DNA of 64,000 bases, taken from assembly GCA_013423325.1 (NCBI GenBank), contig BLJB01000177.1, forward strand, positions 62,001-126,000, in the 5' to 3' direction. This document shows positions 10,499-22,249 of this stretch, piece after piece. Each line of letters starts with the position of its first letter. Position 1 is the first letter of the stretch. The stretch is from Usnea hakonensis (Eukaryota; Ascomycota; Lecanoromycetes; Lecanorales; Parmeliaceae). The translations under genes were made by a program, and so were the position numbers. The notes beneath the pieces were generated by a model that did no database searches, had not been told where the DNA came from, and saw nothing but the letters and a program-made list of their open reading frames with translations.

Positions 10499-12797
10499 TC
10501 AATCCACTACCGCCTTGTTATCTGCCCAACTTGGCATGACAGTCTTGCAGACCCCTTCGTAATCCAAGAACACCTCATTGCCTGTCTCCACTCCCTCGGT
10601 TGTCCAAAACATAGTCCAATTCGTTCCAGGCATCTTCCATGTCCCCTTTGCGCGTTCAAAATACCACTTATTCACCGGGTTATCCATTCGGCTACGCCAG
10701 CAGACCCCATGAGGGAAACAATCGCGCACCATGGCCTTGAAAACTACATCAGCCACGCCGCCGGCGCCCTGGGACCGCCTGAGCACAGCAAATTTGTCGA
10801 GATACGGCACTATGTGACTGGGATCGTCAGCAGGAAAGCCAGGTGGTGTTTCCCAGGTTAAAATGGCACCGCCTTCGTACTCGCCGGCAATTATGATACC
10901 GGCTATACGACCCCTAATGCGCGACAGATAGTGGGTGACATCAAGCTTTCGATTAAAGGAATCCTCGATTAGATGAATGAGGCGGGAGAGGTCGATACGC
11001 GGATCTGAAAGGTCGATACAAGAGTTCGAAATGGACGGAGGAGCCCAAGACTGCGTGAGCGGATCTGGAACGATCTCGATAGGCATGCCACGCTTGAGGA
11101 AAGTAGTGCGATGTGATGTGATAGCAGGATACAGCGCCTGTGAAGATGGATTTGGAGAACGATCCAAGGGCAGAGAAGAGGAATAGACCGGCTTGTCGGT
11201 CAGTAAGTTGTGAATGAGGGGATTGCGTTGTCTTCGAGTCCTTACTCTAGGACCCTGGCTGGCTAATGGCGGACGGCTTTCAGAATTCGCGACAGCATAG
11301 GGGGTAGTTAAAAATGCGGAAGAAGACGGCGGTAAGATCGCGAGGGAGGCCTTGAGCAAATCTAAGTTTTTGACATGCATTTGCATACTGAATCGACTTA
11401 GATCATCCTCTGTTGATTTTACTTGCTCTTGACTCTCACTTTTTGCATTGGTAGCCTCGTCCGCTGGTATGAAAGTCGAATTACTCCGTGTACGGAGTCT
11501 ACTCCTTGCTCCCAAAGTCTCTTCGCTACTGGAATCCTGGGGTTGATTGTTCCCTGAGGCTAGTAGATCCTTTCTGATCGCACCAAATTCCTGCTCAAGG
11601 TTGATGAACACGTGAGAGCCAAGACCCCGATCTGTGGCAGGTATGCCACCAAGGGGATCTAGAACAATGATACGATCCAAAGAAGTTTGTCTCTGTAACG
11701 TAGAGATTTCCTCGGCCACTTTCTCAGCATTTTCTTCGGCCAACGGCCTCATCTGAATGCCAGCAAAATCTCGAGTCAATGCCAAAACAAGTTCGTCAGC
11801 AGCGACGAATTCCAGCTTTTGAGTCTCAGAGTTGAACGCAATAGACGCAATGACTGGTATGATCCCACGTCGAAGTGGTACCGTTAGCAAATCTCGATGT
11901 TCGACTCGGACTGGACCACTGATTGCCACAGAGTGCCCGTCGACTGACGAAATGCCAGGGACACTATCTAGCCGTCTTGCGCCGTGACCTCCATGTCCAT
12001 CGATTGCCTCGGCAATGCGATCTGCCTCGTCAACAGCGATTTTAGCCGCATCGAGAGGCTTCCTTATCTGCCCATCCTCGATGTCCACAACCACCACAGG
12101 GCTCATGCCCAGCCTCGAAATTTGCGATAACGTACGTCCAATGCCCCGTAGTGTAACATCGTCAACCAATTGCGGTGCTCTAATCTTCAGAAGTGCAATG
12201 TGGAGAGATTCGAGAGCTTGGCTTCCAAATGGAGATTGAGATGATGTTTGCGAAAAAAGTGGTTTCTTGTCAACTGCTCTAATTTGAACGAATAGATTTC
12301 CAAGATTCACCCCCACGTCTTTCTTTCTTGGTCGAGACTGTAACCTATTTGGAGCCGCAGATTTTGTAGGTCCGAACCGCGAAAGGTAAGCCTTTGCGTC
12401 GCGTTTTGTGGCTGTAGAGCCAAGAACATCTAAGAAGAGCTCCTGGAGACTTGTCAGCTTGATAGCGAAAGGACCAGAGAGCAAGACCAATACCTGATTG
12501 ATGTTGTCACCATGCTTGCGTTTGATTGCCTTTTCCGTCAAGTCCGTAGTGTACCGCGCTTGCACAGTCTCCAGTGTCTCGGAAGCTTTTGTGGGTCCTG
12601 ATTTTGACGCAAGATCGCGTCCTGAGCATTTCAAGGTAGAACGCAGTGGCCGGCCCGATGAATACTAGCAGATGCAATCAGTATAGTAATTCGGTGTTGC
12701 ACCGCAACAGCTCAATGGCAGTGCAGGCTCCACTGTAGCTCACGTTAGAATGCTGCAAGGTCTTGCTCGTCTGCAAGCCCCTAGCAGAAGCTTTCAT
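10499..12797 (-). CDS. ARG2: mitochondrial amino-acid N-acetyltransferase (N-acetylglutamate synthase)
   Basis: Catalyses acetyl-CoA + L-glutamate to N-acetylglutamate, the first step of arginine synthesis, in the mitochondrial matrix. Three exons are inferred: 12797-12744, 12664-12494 and 12442-10499, giving 722 residues, usual for fungal ARG2/arg-14. The first about 30 residues are rich in Ser, Lys and Arg with almost no acidic residues (MKASARGLQTSKT), as expected for a mitochondrial presequence. The middle is the amino-acid-kinase-like domain, and the C-terminal GNAT domain holds the conserved GAGGVADVVFKAMVRDCFP, CWRSRMDNPVNKWYFERA and NWTMFWTT blocks. The 51-nt intron 12443-12493 contains no stop and keeps the frame; it was removed because it has GTATTG..CTGAC..CAG signals and the family joins directly at ELFLDVLGSTATKRDAKAYL. 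It diverges from the dehydrogenase gene at 13118 across 320 bp. Confidence 0.93.
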
Positions 12798-13117
12798 GTC
12801 TCATCCTTAGAAGGGTCAGGTAAATCAAGGGAAAGAATAATTTGATGCATGAAGGATTCGCCAGCGGGAGGCTATGAGGAGGGAAAATGAAGGAGACGTG
12901 CAGTGTGCGTCACACTCAAAGTTGTAGCGAGGGAAAGAAAATCGAAATCGAAATCTTGGCCCTGCCAAGTCACTAAGATAAGGTAAGGTAGATAAGGTAA
13001 AGTAAATACTTTACTGTATCAAATAGAGAGGGGTTTCAAACCAGCAAACTCTCCACCTTTAATTGTTACTCCCGAATCTACTTTTCGTGATCCTCATATA
13101 ACATCTGATTAGCGAAC
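12798..13117. promoter_or_regulatory. divergent promoter region of ARG2 and the dehydrogenase gene
   Basis: A 320-bp gap between two start codons facing away from each other. It contains the repeat tract AGGTAAGG / GATAAGGTAAAGTAAAT at 12975-13016. I saw no clear TGACTCA (general amino-acid control) site, although ARG2 would be expected to respond to that pathway. Confidence 0.45.
12975..13016. repeat. AAGGTA-type intergenic tract
   Basis: Several copies of AAGGTA and GTAAAGTA in a row, of the same sequence family as the GGTACC palindromes elsewhere in the window. It lies about 100 bp above the start codon of the dehydrogenase gene. Confidence 0.65.
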
Positions 13118-14353
13118 ATGCCGTCTCAACTGACTTGGATAGGTTTGGGAAACATGGGCCGTGTTGGTCTCTCACACTTCATACGTCTCAGCCTTGCTCA
13201 CACGCGGCAAGGGTATGTGCAAGAATTTGGTAGAGAAGGGCGACCTTGACAAGCCACTCATCATCTTCAACCGCACACAAAAGCGAGCCACCGATCTTAA
13301 CGTAAAATTACCTTCTGGAAAATCAACGGTTGCGTCAAGCTTAGAAGAAGCCGTCTCCGAAGCAGACATCATCTTCACGTGTCTAGGGGACGATGCTGCT
13401 ATTACGGATACAATTGCCACCGCGGTAAAGGGGGATGTGAAGGGCAAGCTCTTCGTCGACTGCTCTACAGTCCACCCAGATACTACAAACAAATTGGCCA
13501 AGAGCATCCAAGCTCAGGGGGCGGAACTAGTTGCGTAAGCAGCCTTTCTGGTTTACGTTCTCTCTCTTGAAGCCTCTTCGAGTCTCAGGGTGTATTTGAG
13601 GATCAATCACCTGTTCCTGCGCCTCGAATAATGTCTCCAGACTTAAGACTCCGTCCCAAAACGAAGTGCTGACTTCGCGAGTGTGTAGATGCCCGGGTAC
13701 GAGTCTAGGAGCTTACCCAATCAACTTTTTACCCACTAATCTGTCCGCAATATAGTGTTTGGTGCTCCAGCAATGGCCGACAATGGACAGCTTGTCTGCG
13801 TCCTTGCTGGTCCCGCGTCCGCCGTCGAGAGAGTAAAGCCATACTGCAAAGGTGTTATTGGACGGGCAAATATCGATTTCAGTGACCAACCTCACGGGAA
13901 GGCTACACTGCTCAAAATCATAGGCAATACCTTCATTCTTAATATGGTAGAGACGCTTTCCGAGGGGCACACTCTCGCGGAAAAGAGCGGGCTTGGCAAT
14001 GAAAATCTACACCAATTCATTGAGATAATGTTTCCTGGCCCATATACTGCCTATTCGGGAAGGATGATGGGAGGCGATTACTACAAGCGGGACGAGGTAC
14101 GTTTATATCAACGCCGAGCCCGTGATCATAGTGGCTGATCAAGTGACTTCAGCCTCTATTTGGAGTTGATCTGGCTCGCAAAGACGCTAAACATGCTTTA
14201 GATCTTGCAGAGGCATCTGGTACGCAATTGAAGGATGTGGAGGTAGCTGACGGCCATCTTGCTGGTATACAAAAACATATGGGATCCAAAGGAGACATTG
14301 CAGGAATTTACGGTGCTGTACGACGAGAAGCAGGACTCAAATTTGAAAATTGA
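13118..14353 (+). CDS. 3-hydroxyisobutyrate dehydrogenase-like / 6PGDH-type NAD-binding oxidoreductase
   Basis: NAD(P)-dependent beta-hydroxyacid dehydrogenase; the exact substrate in this fungal subfamily is not known to me. Five exons are inferred: 13118-13162, 13212-13534, 13689-13696, 13756-14096 and 14153-14353, giving 305 residues. The Rossmann motif GLGNMG is at residues 9-14, the family Lys in KATLLKIIGN near 179, and the C-terminal helical domain follows. The third exon is only 8 nt (ATGCCCGG); it restores ACPVFGAPAMA, the sequence expected at this position, and both flanking introns have normal GTAAGC/GTACGA donors, branch-like CTGAC/CTAAT sites and AG ends. Intron 1 has a poor GTTGGT donor. 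Without the microexon the reading frame cannot be joined. Close relatives typically have this same protein sequence, so the gene looks intact. Confidence 0.88.
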
Positions 14354-14611
14354 ATTCAGAAATTGCTAGCAGGATGATGACTATACCATTACTCCAATAG
14401 AATCTGCAACTTTATCGAATTTGAAGCGTACTTGACAGAGATTTTCACGTTTACAAGCGCCCGTTGACTTGTTTTGCTCTGCTGATACCGCCTTTAAGTA
14501 AAATGCCATGGGGCGATGGTAGCAGAAACTTTCTCGTAGGCTATCTCGCCAATAACAAACATTGTGAACCAATAAGTCCTACCTTTTACTAATGAAGGCT
14601 TTTCTACTTCG

Positions 14612-15886
14612 TCATGTAGACTTTGACTTCTGCGAAGACTCCCCAGCAGCAATCAATCGTGCTTTGACCCTTCCGTACATATCGACAAACATCACCACGG
14701 CTGTCCATTCAGTATCAGCAAGCCTCTCCAACCCAACACTCTCTCCGCTCCCGCCTGTTTCCCTTCACCAATCAAACAGGAACATGGGAAAAGAAAAAGA
14801 TCCTGACTCACCAAAAACAAAGTAGGGGATGTACAATTTTCCCAGATTCGATTTCTCGGCGGCGGAGAGCTCGGGCCAGAAGCTGTATTCAACGATGCAG
14901 ATGGCGGTTGTGAGGGCTGTTTGGAAGGCGAAGAGTAGAAGACGGAGCTGGAGCATTGGGGAGTCTGTTGTGTGCTGTCAAAAGCGAATTTTGGGCGGTG
15001 GATTGGGGGGAGAAAAGCGTAAGGTGGGGAGCAGACGAAAAGAGTTCTTTGTCTAAAGAAATGTATCAAAGCATGGAAGACAATGCTATGGTGTTGGTAC
15101 TGGGGTGAGGTGATGCGGCGAAAGGGATGTAGTGGCATGAATCCCAAGACTGTTGAAGAAGTGTGTCTGTACAGAGCCCGTGAGAGTTGCTATAAATGGA
15201 CAGCACAGGACTTCCATAAAACAGAAAAAAGCAGAGTTCAAACAAAATCGCACCACGAAATGGATCGATAAGTAAAGCTGGCCATTGATCACTCCAGTCG
15301 TCAGGATCCCCGAAAAGCATCAACAGAAAGGGAAACAAACATACCATCGCCCCTCCAAAGAGGCCCAACAGAATTAAAACTGATCGGTACATGCAACCCA
15401 GCTTCCATGAGCGTAAAGAACCAAAACCAAGCCGGTTGCTGTTCCGCGAAAAATGGATCATTGTACGTGGTGATGTACCATGATCGTACGGTTGTCAGAA
15501 ACGAAGGGCGGAAAGAGGGTGGGTAGAGAGGGTACAGATCCACTACTGTAAGATATCTGTCAGAAGCGTGTGGAGGCTATTGTATTAGTGACTGAGGAAG
15601 AAGGGGGAGATAGATCAGATCTGGTAGAGCACAGGATTTGATTCCGCGTGAGATGGCAGTGAGATGTTGATGGAGCACCGTCGAAAAGGACTTTAGGGGA
15701 CAATGACTGGAACTAGCACTTACTGAACATAATAGGGATGTCTAGATTCATGGTTGTGTGTCAGTGTATAGGCCTAGTCCACAAAGAGGAATTTGAGGAT
15801 AGAGAATACGTACGAATAATGAAAAAGCTTAGATAGACAAGATCAAGCCTGCGATGCCATGTCGGGGGAGCCATTGCTGTTGGCAT
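14612..15886 (-). CDS. EXPERA-domain (TMEM97/sigma-2-receptor-like) membrane protein
   Basis: Small four-helix ER-type membrane protein of the EXPERA superfamily, which includes TMEM97/sigma-2 receptor and the sterol isomerase EBP; a role in sterol handling is inferred from the family only. Five exons are inferred: 15886-15814, 15741-15724, 15545-15345, 14964-14812 and 14754-14612, giving 195 residues. Conserved blocks are DLYPLYPPSFRPSFL, the WY..TYNDPFF segment, and FQTALTTAICIVEY in the third helix. Exon 2 is just 18 nt. Intron 3 is 380 nt, the longest in the window, and was closed by the join GDD|SPMLQL; a small extra exon inside it cannot be excluded. The last exon was placed by frame and by the continuing hydrophobic and basic tail that ends QKSKST. 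Confidence 0.8.
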
Positions 15887-16309
15887 GTTTGAAAGCTGAG
15901 TCAACGATTCTTATAGTGATTGTCGTTGTGAGGAAGTGCCTGTGCAGCAGGGTATCGGCATTTATAATACCTGAGGCGAGCTAGTCTCGTTCTACTTTCT
16001 GAGGATAGGTACAAGTCATTCTCTACTCTAGGCATGATACTCTCTAATTGACCAACGACTTTCTTTGTATCTACCCTAAGAGGGAACTGACTGATCACAC
16101 GACCCTCTCAAAACGACAATGACAATCCGTGACTTCTAAATCTATGTACGACACGACTAGAAAGGCTTTTCCTTAGCTCGGTGAAAATGGTATCAAACGT
16201 CAAACGACAAACGACCCCCTTCTCCTTGATGTGACATTGCCCAAGAAACGCCGCAGGCCTTTGGTATATCGCTCAATTACAGCAGCAACGATAGAAGAAT
16301 GCTAATGTA
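15887..16309. other. intergenic between the EXPERA gene and NUP170
   Basis: The promoter side of the EXPERA gene plus the 3' flank of NUP170. Nothing coding or structured is recognised. Confidence 0.5.
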
Positions 16310-19300
16310 TCATCTCAATATAAGCTCAATCCTCGCCCTCAGCGCCCGGCACTCATCCAGAATTTTCTCGTCAAGTAAGCCACTCCGCTGCAGCATCATT
16401 AATGTCTGAGTAACCGCAGCGCCATTGCCCTCTCCTCCAAGTGTCTTTCCCGCCCCTCGGCTACTGTCTTGGAACCATAACCCCGTGACATAAATGATAT
16501 CATAGGCGATATAACGCCGGTTCCTGCCTTGAAAGGGTGCTTCGTCATTATAGAACATACCTTCTAGCACCGTAAATAGCGACTCGAAAGGTACACCAAC
16601 ACCGACAAGGGTATCCACAGGCCATGTCCTGGGACCAACACCACTTTGAAATTCGAAGGCATACTTGAGAAGTATGGGAACGATATCGGCAATGGGAAAC
16701 ATTGTCTCCGAAAGATTGAGGCGCTTGGCAAGACTTTGGACTTTCTCGACGATCACTTCGTACGGTTGAGGCGTACCACGGGTTGCTACCTCCTCGTGTG
16801 TCCGATCGAGCAGGTTTTGCCATGTGGCTCTGATGTCGGCCGGATTACGGTGGTCGGCGGCTTGATAAATCAGGAGACAAAGATCAAAATAACCCGCTTG
16901 ATCCGCATATCCATTGTACAGCTATAGAATGATCAATCGAAGGATACACGGCGGTGAAGAGAATTAGATGGCTTCTTACCACATCGAAGGGAACTAGAGC
17001 ACCATCGAGGTCATCAATAATTGCAGGCCGACGATCAGCAGAGATCCTCTCATCGCCTTTAAGGCGTTGAAGCAGATCGCTCTGGATGTTAGCCACGTCC
17101 AATAGATCAGACACATCCCGTAAGAGTTGATAGCGTGCTTGTCTAGCAATGCCGGGCGCTGTGGTAGAAGCATTCGCTTTTGCTCTCCCCAAATACTCGA
17201 TTCGCCGATCCAGCGAGAGTTTAAAATCACTCCTCGCCAGCATCAGCTGAACCGTAGCTGCTTCGTGGGTCTGACCTCTCTGACTGTGATATTTCCACAG
17301 CAGGTCGGCGTGTTCGATGTTATCTGATGACTTCCGCTCTAGATAAGTCACTATGTATGGAGATTGGATATCCAACAGCTGATCCGTGCGCTCTTGTGAC
17401 AAGTACCAATCATAGAGATCTGTCTGGAATGCTTCGTCATTAGAAGTGTTGATGACATCGTATGCTTCTGCTCTGCGCTTGGCAGCTAGAGTGTATTGAC
17501 CGTCAATCATGCTTGGTCCTTGAGTCGAAGCTTGATCTAGAATGGTAATTACTTGATGGATTAGATTGTAGCATCTCTTGCGAGATTCGAATGCTGCAAC
17601 CCGCTGATCCTATTTCTGATGAGCAACTTGCATTTTCAATAACTTATACGGCAACCTACCTGGTCTGGGCGGCCGTCTTGTATCCACGCCAATGCTCGGT
17701 TTCCCCGATCAGATTCCTGAGCGACGTCAAGAGCTAGCTGAATAGCACCGGCGTAGAATTGCATATTTGTGAAACTTTCAATCGCCCACTGTAATCGGTC
17801 CATGGGTAGGCTACCAGCAACCTGCTTGAAAAGTCTCAGGCTCTCGTTTAGCAAGTTGCGTCCTGATTCTGAGTCGCCGCCCGTCTCCGACGACCTTTTC
17901 AACATTTCCTGCGCCTTGAAGATGATGACATCGTCAGCACTGCAAAAGCTGCCGCAACGTCGTCTCAACGCTTCTGCGACAGTCTCAACGTTCGATCCGT
18001 TGGCGATGTTGCGGTTCACAATGGCCTTAACCAGCTCCTTAGCAAGTTCCTTGCCATTGGCAGTGCAGAACAGGCCTTCATAAGTAAGATTCTGAACTTG
18101 TTTTCTGGTCTCAGCAGAGAGTGAAGTCATGATTTCCGCAACCTGTTCATCGAACAAAACTTGTACGAAGGCGATGCCCTCAATGATGTTTTCTATTAGG
18201 ACGACCAAAGAATGCAGCGCCCGATGCTCCGCTTGAAGGGATATCTCGTCTTGCTTGGTCGTTAAGAGACCTAGTGCTTCGGGTCCAGCTAACCCATCGA
18301 TGAGATTCTTGTTAGATTTTAGGAACTCTTTCAATGCAACCAGATCCTGTGAGATACTTTGTACTCTAGCCATGCTCACAGTGGGCAACATGGCCAGACC
18401 ACTTATGGGAGACACGCTTTCCTTCACTATAGTAGCCTTCCAGATCGAGCGCACTAGCCTTGCTACGTACAGCGCTAGGCCTGCATGGCGTGGCGACGGA
18501 CGTACGGTATCGATTGCTGGTACTTGTTGATCCATCACTTGATTTTCGTTGACAGAAGGTTTTCCGCCGTGCTCGATGAATGCCTTTCGAGCATACTCCA
18601 GCACTTTCGGATCGGTGACTCTTGCAATCCGAGACTCCGAAGTAACGTACAGACCTTGGCCGCACGCTACTGCCAATGCAGTTGATGCGGTTTCGGCGGC
18701 GCCGTACAAGCGAAGAAACTTCTTGATTTCTCCATCAAGACCCTCATCTCCACCTCCAACCTGCAGGGCAAATGCAAGCATATCTACCAGTCTTCGTCTT
18801 CTATAAGTGTGGACTCCAGTATTGGTCAAAATGGCGACTTCGGATACAGGCTCGTCATACTGGACCGCAAGCTCGTTACCAAAGCCAGCTGGCGAGGCAG
18901 TGGCAGAGAAAGGATCCGAAGCCAGACCAATATCTTCAGCACGACTGCCTAGATCCGGCCATACACCGAATTCAGGGTATTTAGGCATACCGATATTTTC
19001 TCGCTGACGCGCAATTCGCCCCGCATCGGGTGCGGAGACAAAAAGGGAATCCGAAGTACCCTGAGCGTCCCTCGGGACAAAGCAAAAGAAATAACCAGGA
19101 GCGTATCGAACAGCGCGACGTGTTCCCTTCAGAGCTTTGGAATTCGTGTTTGGTGCTTGAGTATTGCCATAAGGCACCATTTGTCTTGCCGACTGCTGAC
19201 GAGCTGGCAATCCTTTAGGATCTGTTGGCGGGAATTTGACGTGCTGCACTTGCATGCTAGTTGGCGCAACTGAAGATCTGATTGCTGGCAAGTTATATGC

Positions 19301-20581
19301 ATTGTAGGAGCCGCCCGACGTGGCACTTAAAAAGATTCTACACCCTGTGGATGTAGTCGCCATCAAATGCAGCCTCACAGCCTCCTTGGACGAGATAGCG
19401 TCGATAGATGTTATTGTGATATTTGTAGCAAGCAGATCCGTTGTTAGGTTGGGCATGTGCCCAATATCATTCAGTATCGCAGCCAATGTCTTGGTGATCA
19501 TGAGTGTAAGCCCATTATTCGGTCTCATATGGAAGACTCTTATTGTAGACCGCGATGAAAGTGTGTATAGTAGACCCCTCGTGTCATCCACAGTCAGAGC
19601 AACGAGGCGCTCCTGTGGCGTCCTTTGTCCAAAGCCGAAAATTGGCCCAGGATTGAAGGCCGAGACACCTTTGCCAGTATGATTGATCTTAGTGCAACGA
19701 TTTTGGAACCATTTTTCTTCTTGCTGATAGGTGAGCTCATAGACATCATCACTTGTACTCTCCGAGAAGAAGACCCTTCCAGAGGCGGCCGAACCTTCGA
19801 TGAGATTGACGGTCATGCCTTTGATGTATACTGACAATCGTGTTGAGAAGAGACTGATAGACTTCATACCACCAGGAGCATCTTGTGACGCCACACCAAT
19901 GAGTATGATTTCATTCGTAGTAGCAACGACTAACATTCGAGTTATGGAGGATACAAAAACGCCAGCCCGTGGAGTCACAAGGCGCACTGCTGTAATCTGT
20001 TGCTGCTGCTCTTCAAACCCAATGAGTTCAGGGGCCGGATGGGTGTAATCCCACAGGTAGAGCGAATTATCGATTGCGATCCAGGCATGGTTGAGATCTG
20101 CGAACAAGCCCATCATAGTGGACAGCTTTGCATTGTTGCATTGTGCTAATATTATATCCGGTATGCTGTAGCTCTTGGCTCTTTGAAACGGAGCCCATGC
20201 TGACTGCGACGTAACGTCGTAGTCCGAGGAAGGTCCTTCTGCGAAAGTGTGAGCGTATGCTAGGCAAAAGAGAAATGGCTACTGACGGCTAACATAGCTG
20301 TCAAGCTCAGGATACCGCAACTCTTGGTCGAGGGTCTCATTGATAGTCCTCGCTGCCCGGCCGATTGGTTTAAGCTCCTCTGCAGGCGAGGTTCCGGCTA
20401 CCTGTGCGGTTTGTTGCTTTTGCTGGGTGAGCGCCTGGCTTTGACCTTGGGATATATTTTGTGGCGCAATCGGATTAGGCCGGAAGTTTGGCTGGCCGAG
20501 CTGGCCAGTCTTATTGGCGAGGCCATGAGCAGGAGTTTGAATATATGAGCCTGGTAAAGGTCTTTGAGGTGTTTGGGGCAT
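16310..20581 (-). CDS. NUP170: nuclear pore inner-ring nucleoporin, Nup155/Nup170 family
   Basis: Scaffold nucleoporin of the inner ring of the nuclear pore, linking the membrane ring to the channel. Four exons are inferred: 20581-20287, 20238-17660, 17609-16980 and 16921-16310, giving 1371 residues, the usual size of Nup155/157/170. An N-terminal low-complexity Pro/Gln tail (1-75) is followed by the family entry ELDSYVSQGPSSDYDV, a WD-like beta-propeller (about 100-520; for example HAWIAIDNSLYLWDY) and a long alpha-solenoid with GNAT-unrelated helices to the end. Intron 1 uses a GTCAGT donor, needed to give the conserved YVSQG. The start ATG at 20581 was taken as the first methionine of the conserved N-terminus. 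It diverges from AIM41 across 426 bp. Confidence 0.92.
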
Positions 20582-21007
20582 CGCAAATATGCTCTGGGCC
20601 TTCAAGCAAAAGGCTGCTTCCGCTTTGAAGAAGTGCTCGCAAGCGTTTCACAACCGCGATGCTTTCCCAATCACTTCTTCTTTGTGCCATAAATTTTGCG
20701 AAGAGAAGAAAATAGGAGAAGTCGTAAGACGCGCGATTTCATGGACTGATCATTGCAGTCAACACACATGAAAGCACGTCTTGGAACATTTCCCGAAAGT
20801 GACAACAGCCTCGGTGAAACTTCGGCGAGAATCAATCGCTAGTCAGGAACAGAAGCTAATGAGGACTAGAGTAAAGCAAAGTACCTTACCGTACACCGTA
20901 CTTTGTTACTATTGGTGCACAGCTCCATCCTAGAGTACACTTGCCATGACGGAAGTCTGCTCTTGAAGAGTTTCCAAATCTGGAGCCAGCTCATTTCGCT
21001 ATCAGGA
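20582..21007. promoter_or_regulatory. divergent promoter region of NUP170 and AIM41
   Basis: A 426-bp gap between divergent starts. It contains AAAGTACCTTACC at about 20879-20891 and another GTAC-rich string just after it. An in-frame upstream ATG at 20903 could extend AIM41 by 35 residues, but I judged it to be leader sequence. Confidence 0.4.
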
Positions 21008-21788
21008 ATGTTTTCCTTGCCCTGCAGAATGTCGGTTTGGCAATCTAGTACGCGGTTTGCGCGACCATTACTGAGATGTTCTTATTCAACGACTGCTACA
21101 AGTATTCCCTCCACAGCTCCTTCACTACTTCTCAAGGTTCGAAATGATTTGAAAGACGCTATGAAAGCCAGAGACACCTCTCGGTATGTGGTCGCCGATT
21201 CACATCCGTGTGACTTCCTCTAGGGGGATCCGCTTATACCCAGAGTCAAACAGATTGGATGTCCTTCGGGGTTTGATATCAGATGTTACGAATGCTGCCA
21301 AGACAAATAACCCTGTCACTACAGATGCCCAAATGTTGAAGATAATACAAAGGCGCGTCAAGAGTTCTGAAGCTGCTGTCGAGGAGTTCCAAAGTGCGAA
21401 ACGGGATGACCTTAAAGATCGAGAGGTTGCGCAAATTGCGGTACTAGAGGCGTACATTGACAGCAATGTAATGGGAGAAAATGATATCACTAGGGCCATA
21501 CAGGATGTTATTGGCAGAATGAGATCGGAGGAGAAGATTGTGAATCAAGGAAGTGTGATGAAATCTCTCGTGGGACCTGGAGGGACCTTAGAAAACCAAC
21601 CGGTCGACAGGCAAATTGTGTTCAGACTGGTGAAAGGTGAGTCTCGTCCTCTATAAGAAAGTCGTTTTTTCAAATTCTATGGCACTTGATTATCGAGACT
21701 TGTGGCGAGAGTGAGATACTTGTTTCACAAACTAAGATTGAGGGCAGAGGGGACATACTGACTCTGAAATCATTTAGGCATTTTATGA
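21008..21788 (+). CDS. AIM41: mitochondrial YqeY/GatB-domain protein AIM41
   Basis: Small mitochondrial protein of the YqeY family, related to the tail of the GatB amidotransferase subunit; precise role unknown. Three exons are inferred: 21008-21183, 21254-21636 and 21778-21788, giving 189 residues. The N-terminus (MFSLPCRMSVWQSSTRFARP) is basic and hydroxylated, with no acidic residues, as in a mitochondrial presequence. The YqeY core shows LDVLRGLISDVTNAAK, the acidic helical middle and MKSLVGPGG, where bacterial YqeY has MGxVMK. The last exon is only 11 nt and yields the end VKGIL, close to the VKxLL ending of bacterial YqeY. Ending instead at the first stop after the GTGAGT donor would give VKGESRPL, and a further acceptor at 21874 would give a different tail; both are possible alternatives. 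Confidence 0.82.
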
Positions 21789-22249
21789 ATTAAATATGTC
21801 TCAGCTCCACTCTTACTGTTGCTGAAATGCCACCCACGTTGTCAGCATTGCCAAGACATTAGACAAAGTTTCAGGATCTGGCGTTCGCCCTGCTGCATGA
21901 GGGTGCCGAAGTGAAGGTCAACGTCGCCAGCAAGGTGCTGCTATTGGCAGAGATTCCTGACAAGGACGACTAAGGTGCACAACTATCTCGAATCAGCTTG
22001 CACTCCAGGGATACGAGCCTAGATATAGATACATTTGACGAGGACTGAGCTCAGGTAAGCCTTACCTGAGTTTCAGCGATAGCATAGAGCAAACAGCACT
22101 TGGTCAGCAAATATATCTGCGCCACGCTCGGCTGCTATTTGGCGCAAAATATGCTCGACAGCAAGTTTGGGTGCTCCGTAGACTCTTGGGAATGTGGAAG
22201 CCTCTTCCAATGGCGCTTTATGCATGGCTCTCAATTCTCCCTTTCTCGA
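21789..22249. other. convergent intergenic between AIM41 and the F-box gene
   Basis: This holds the two 3' flanks. Within it, 21875-21973 is a 33-codon open stretch with coding-like composition directly after a good acceptor (TTTCAG), described under findings. No full gene is supported. Confidence 0.45.
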
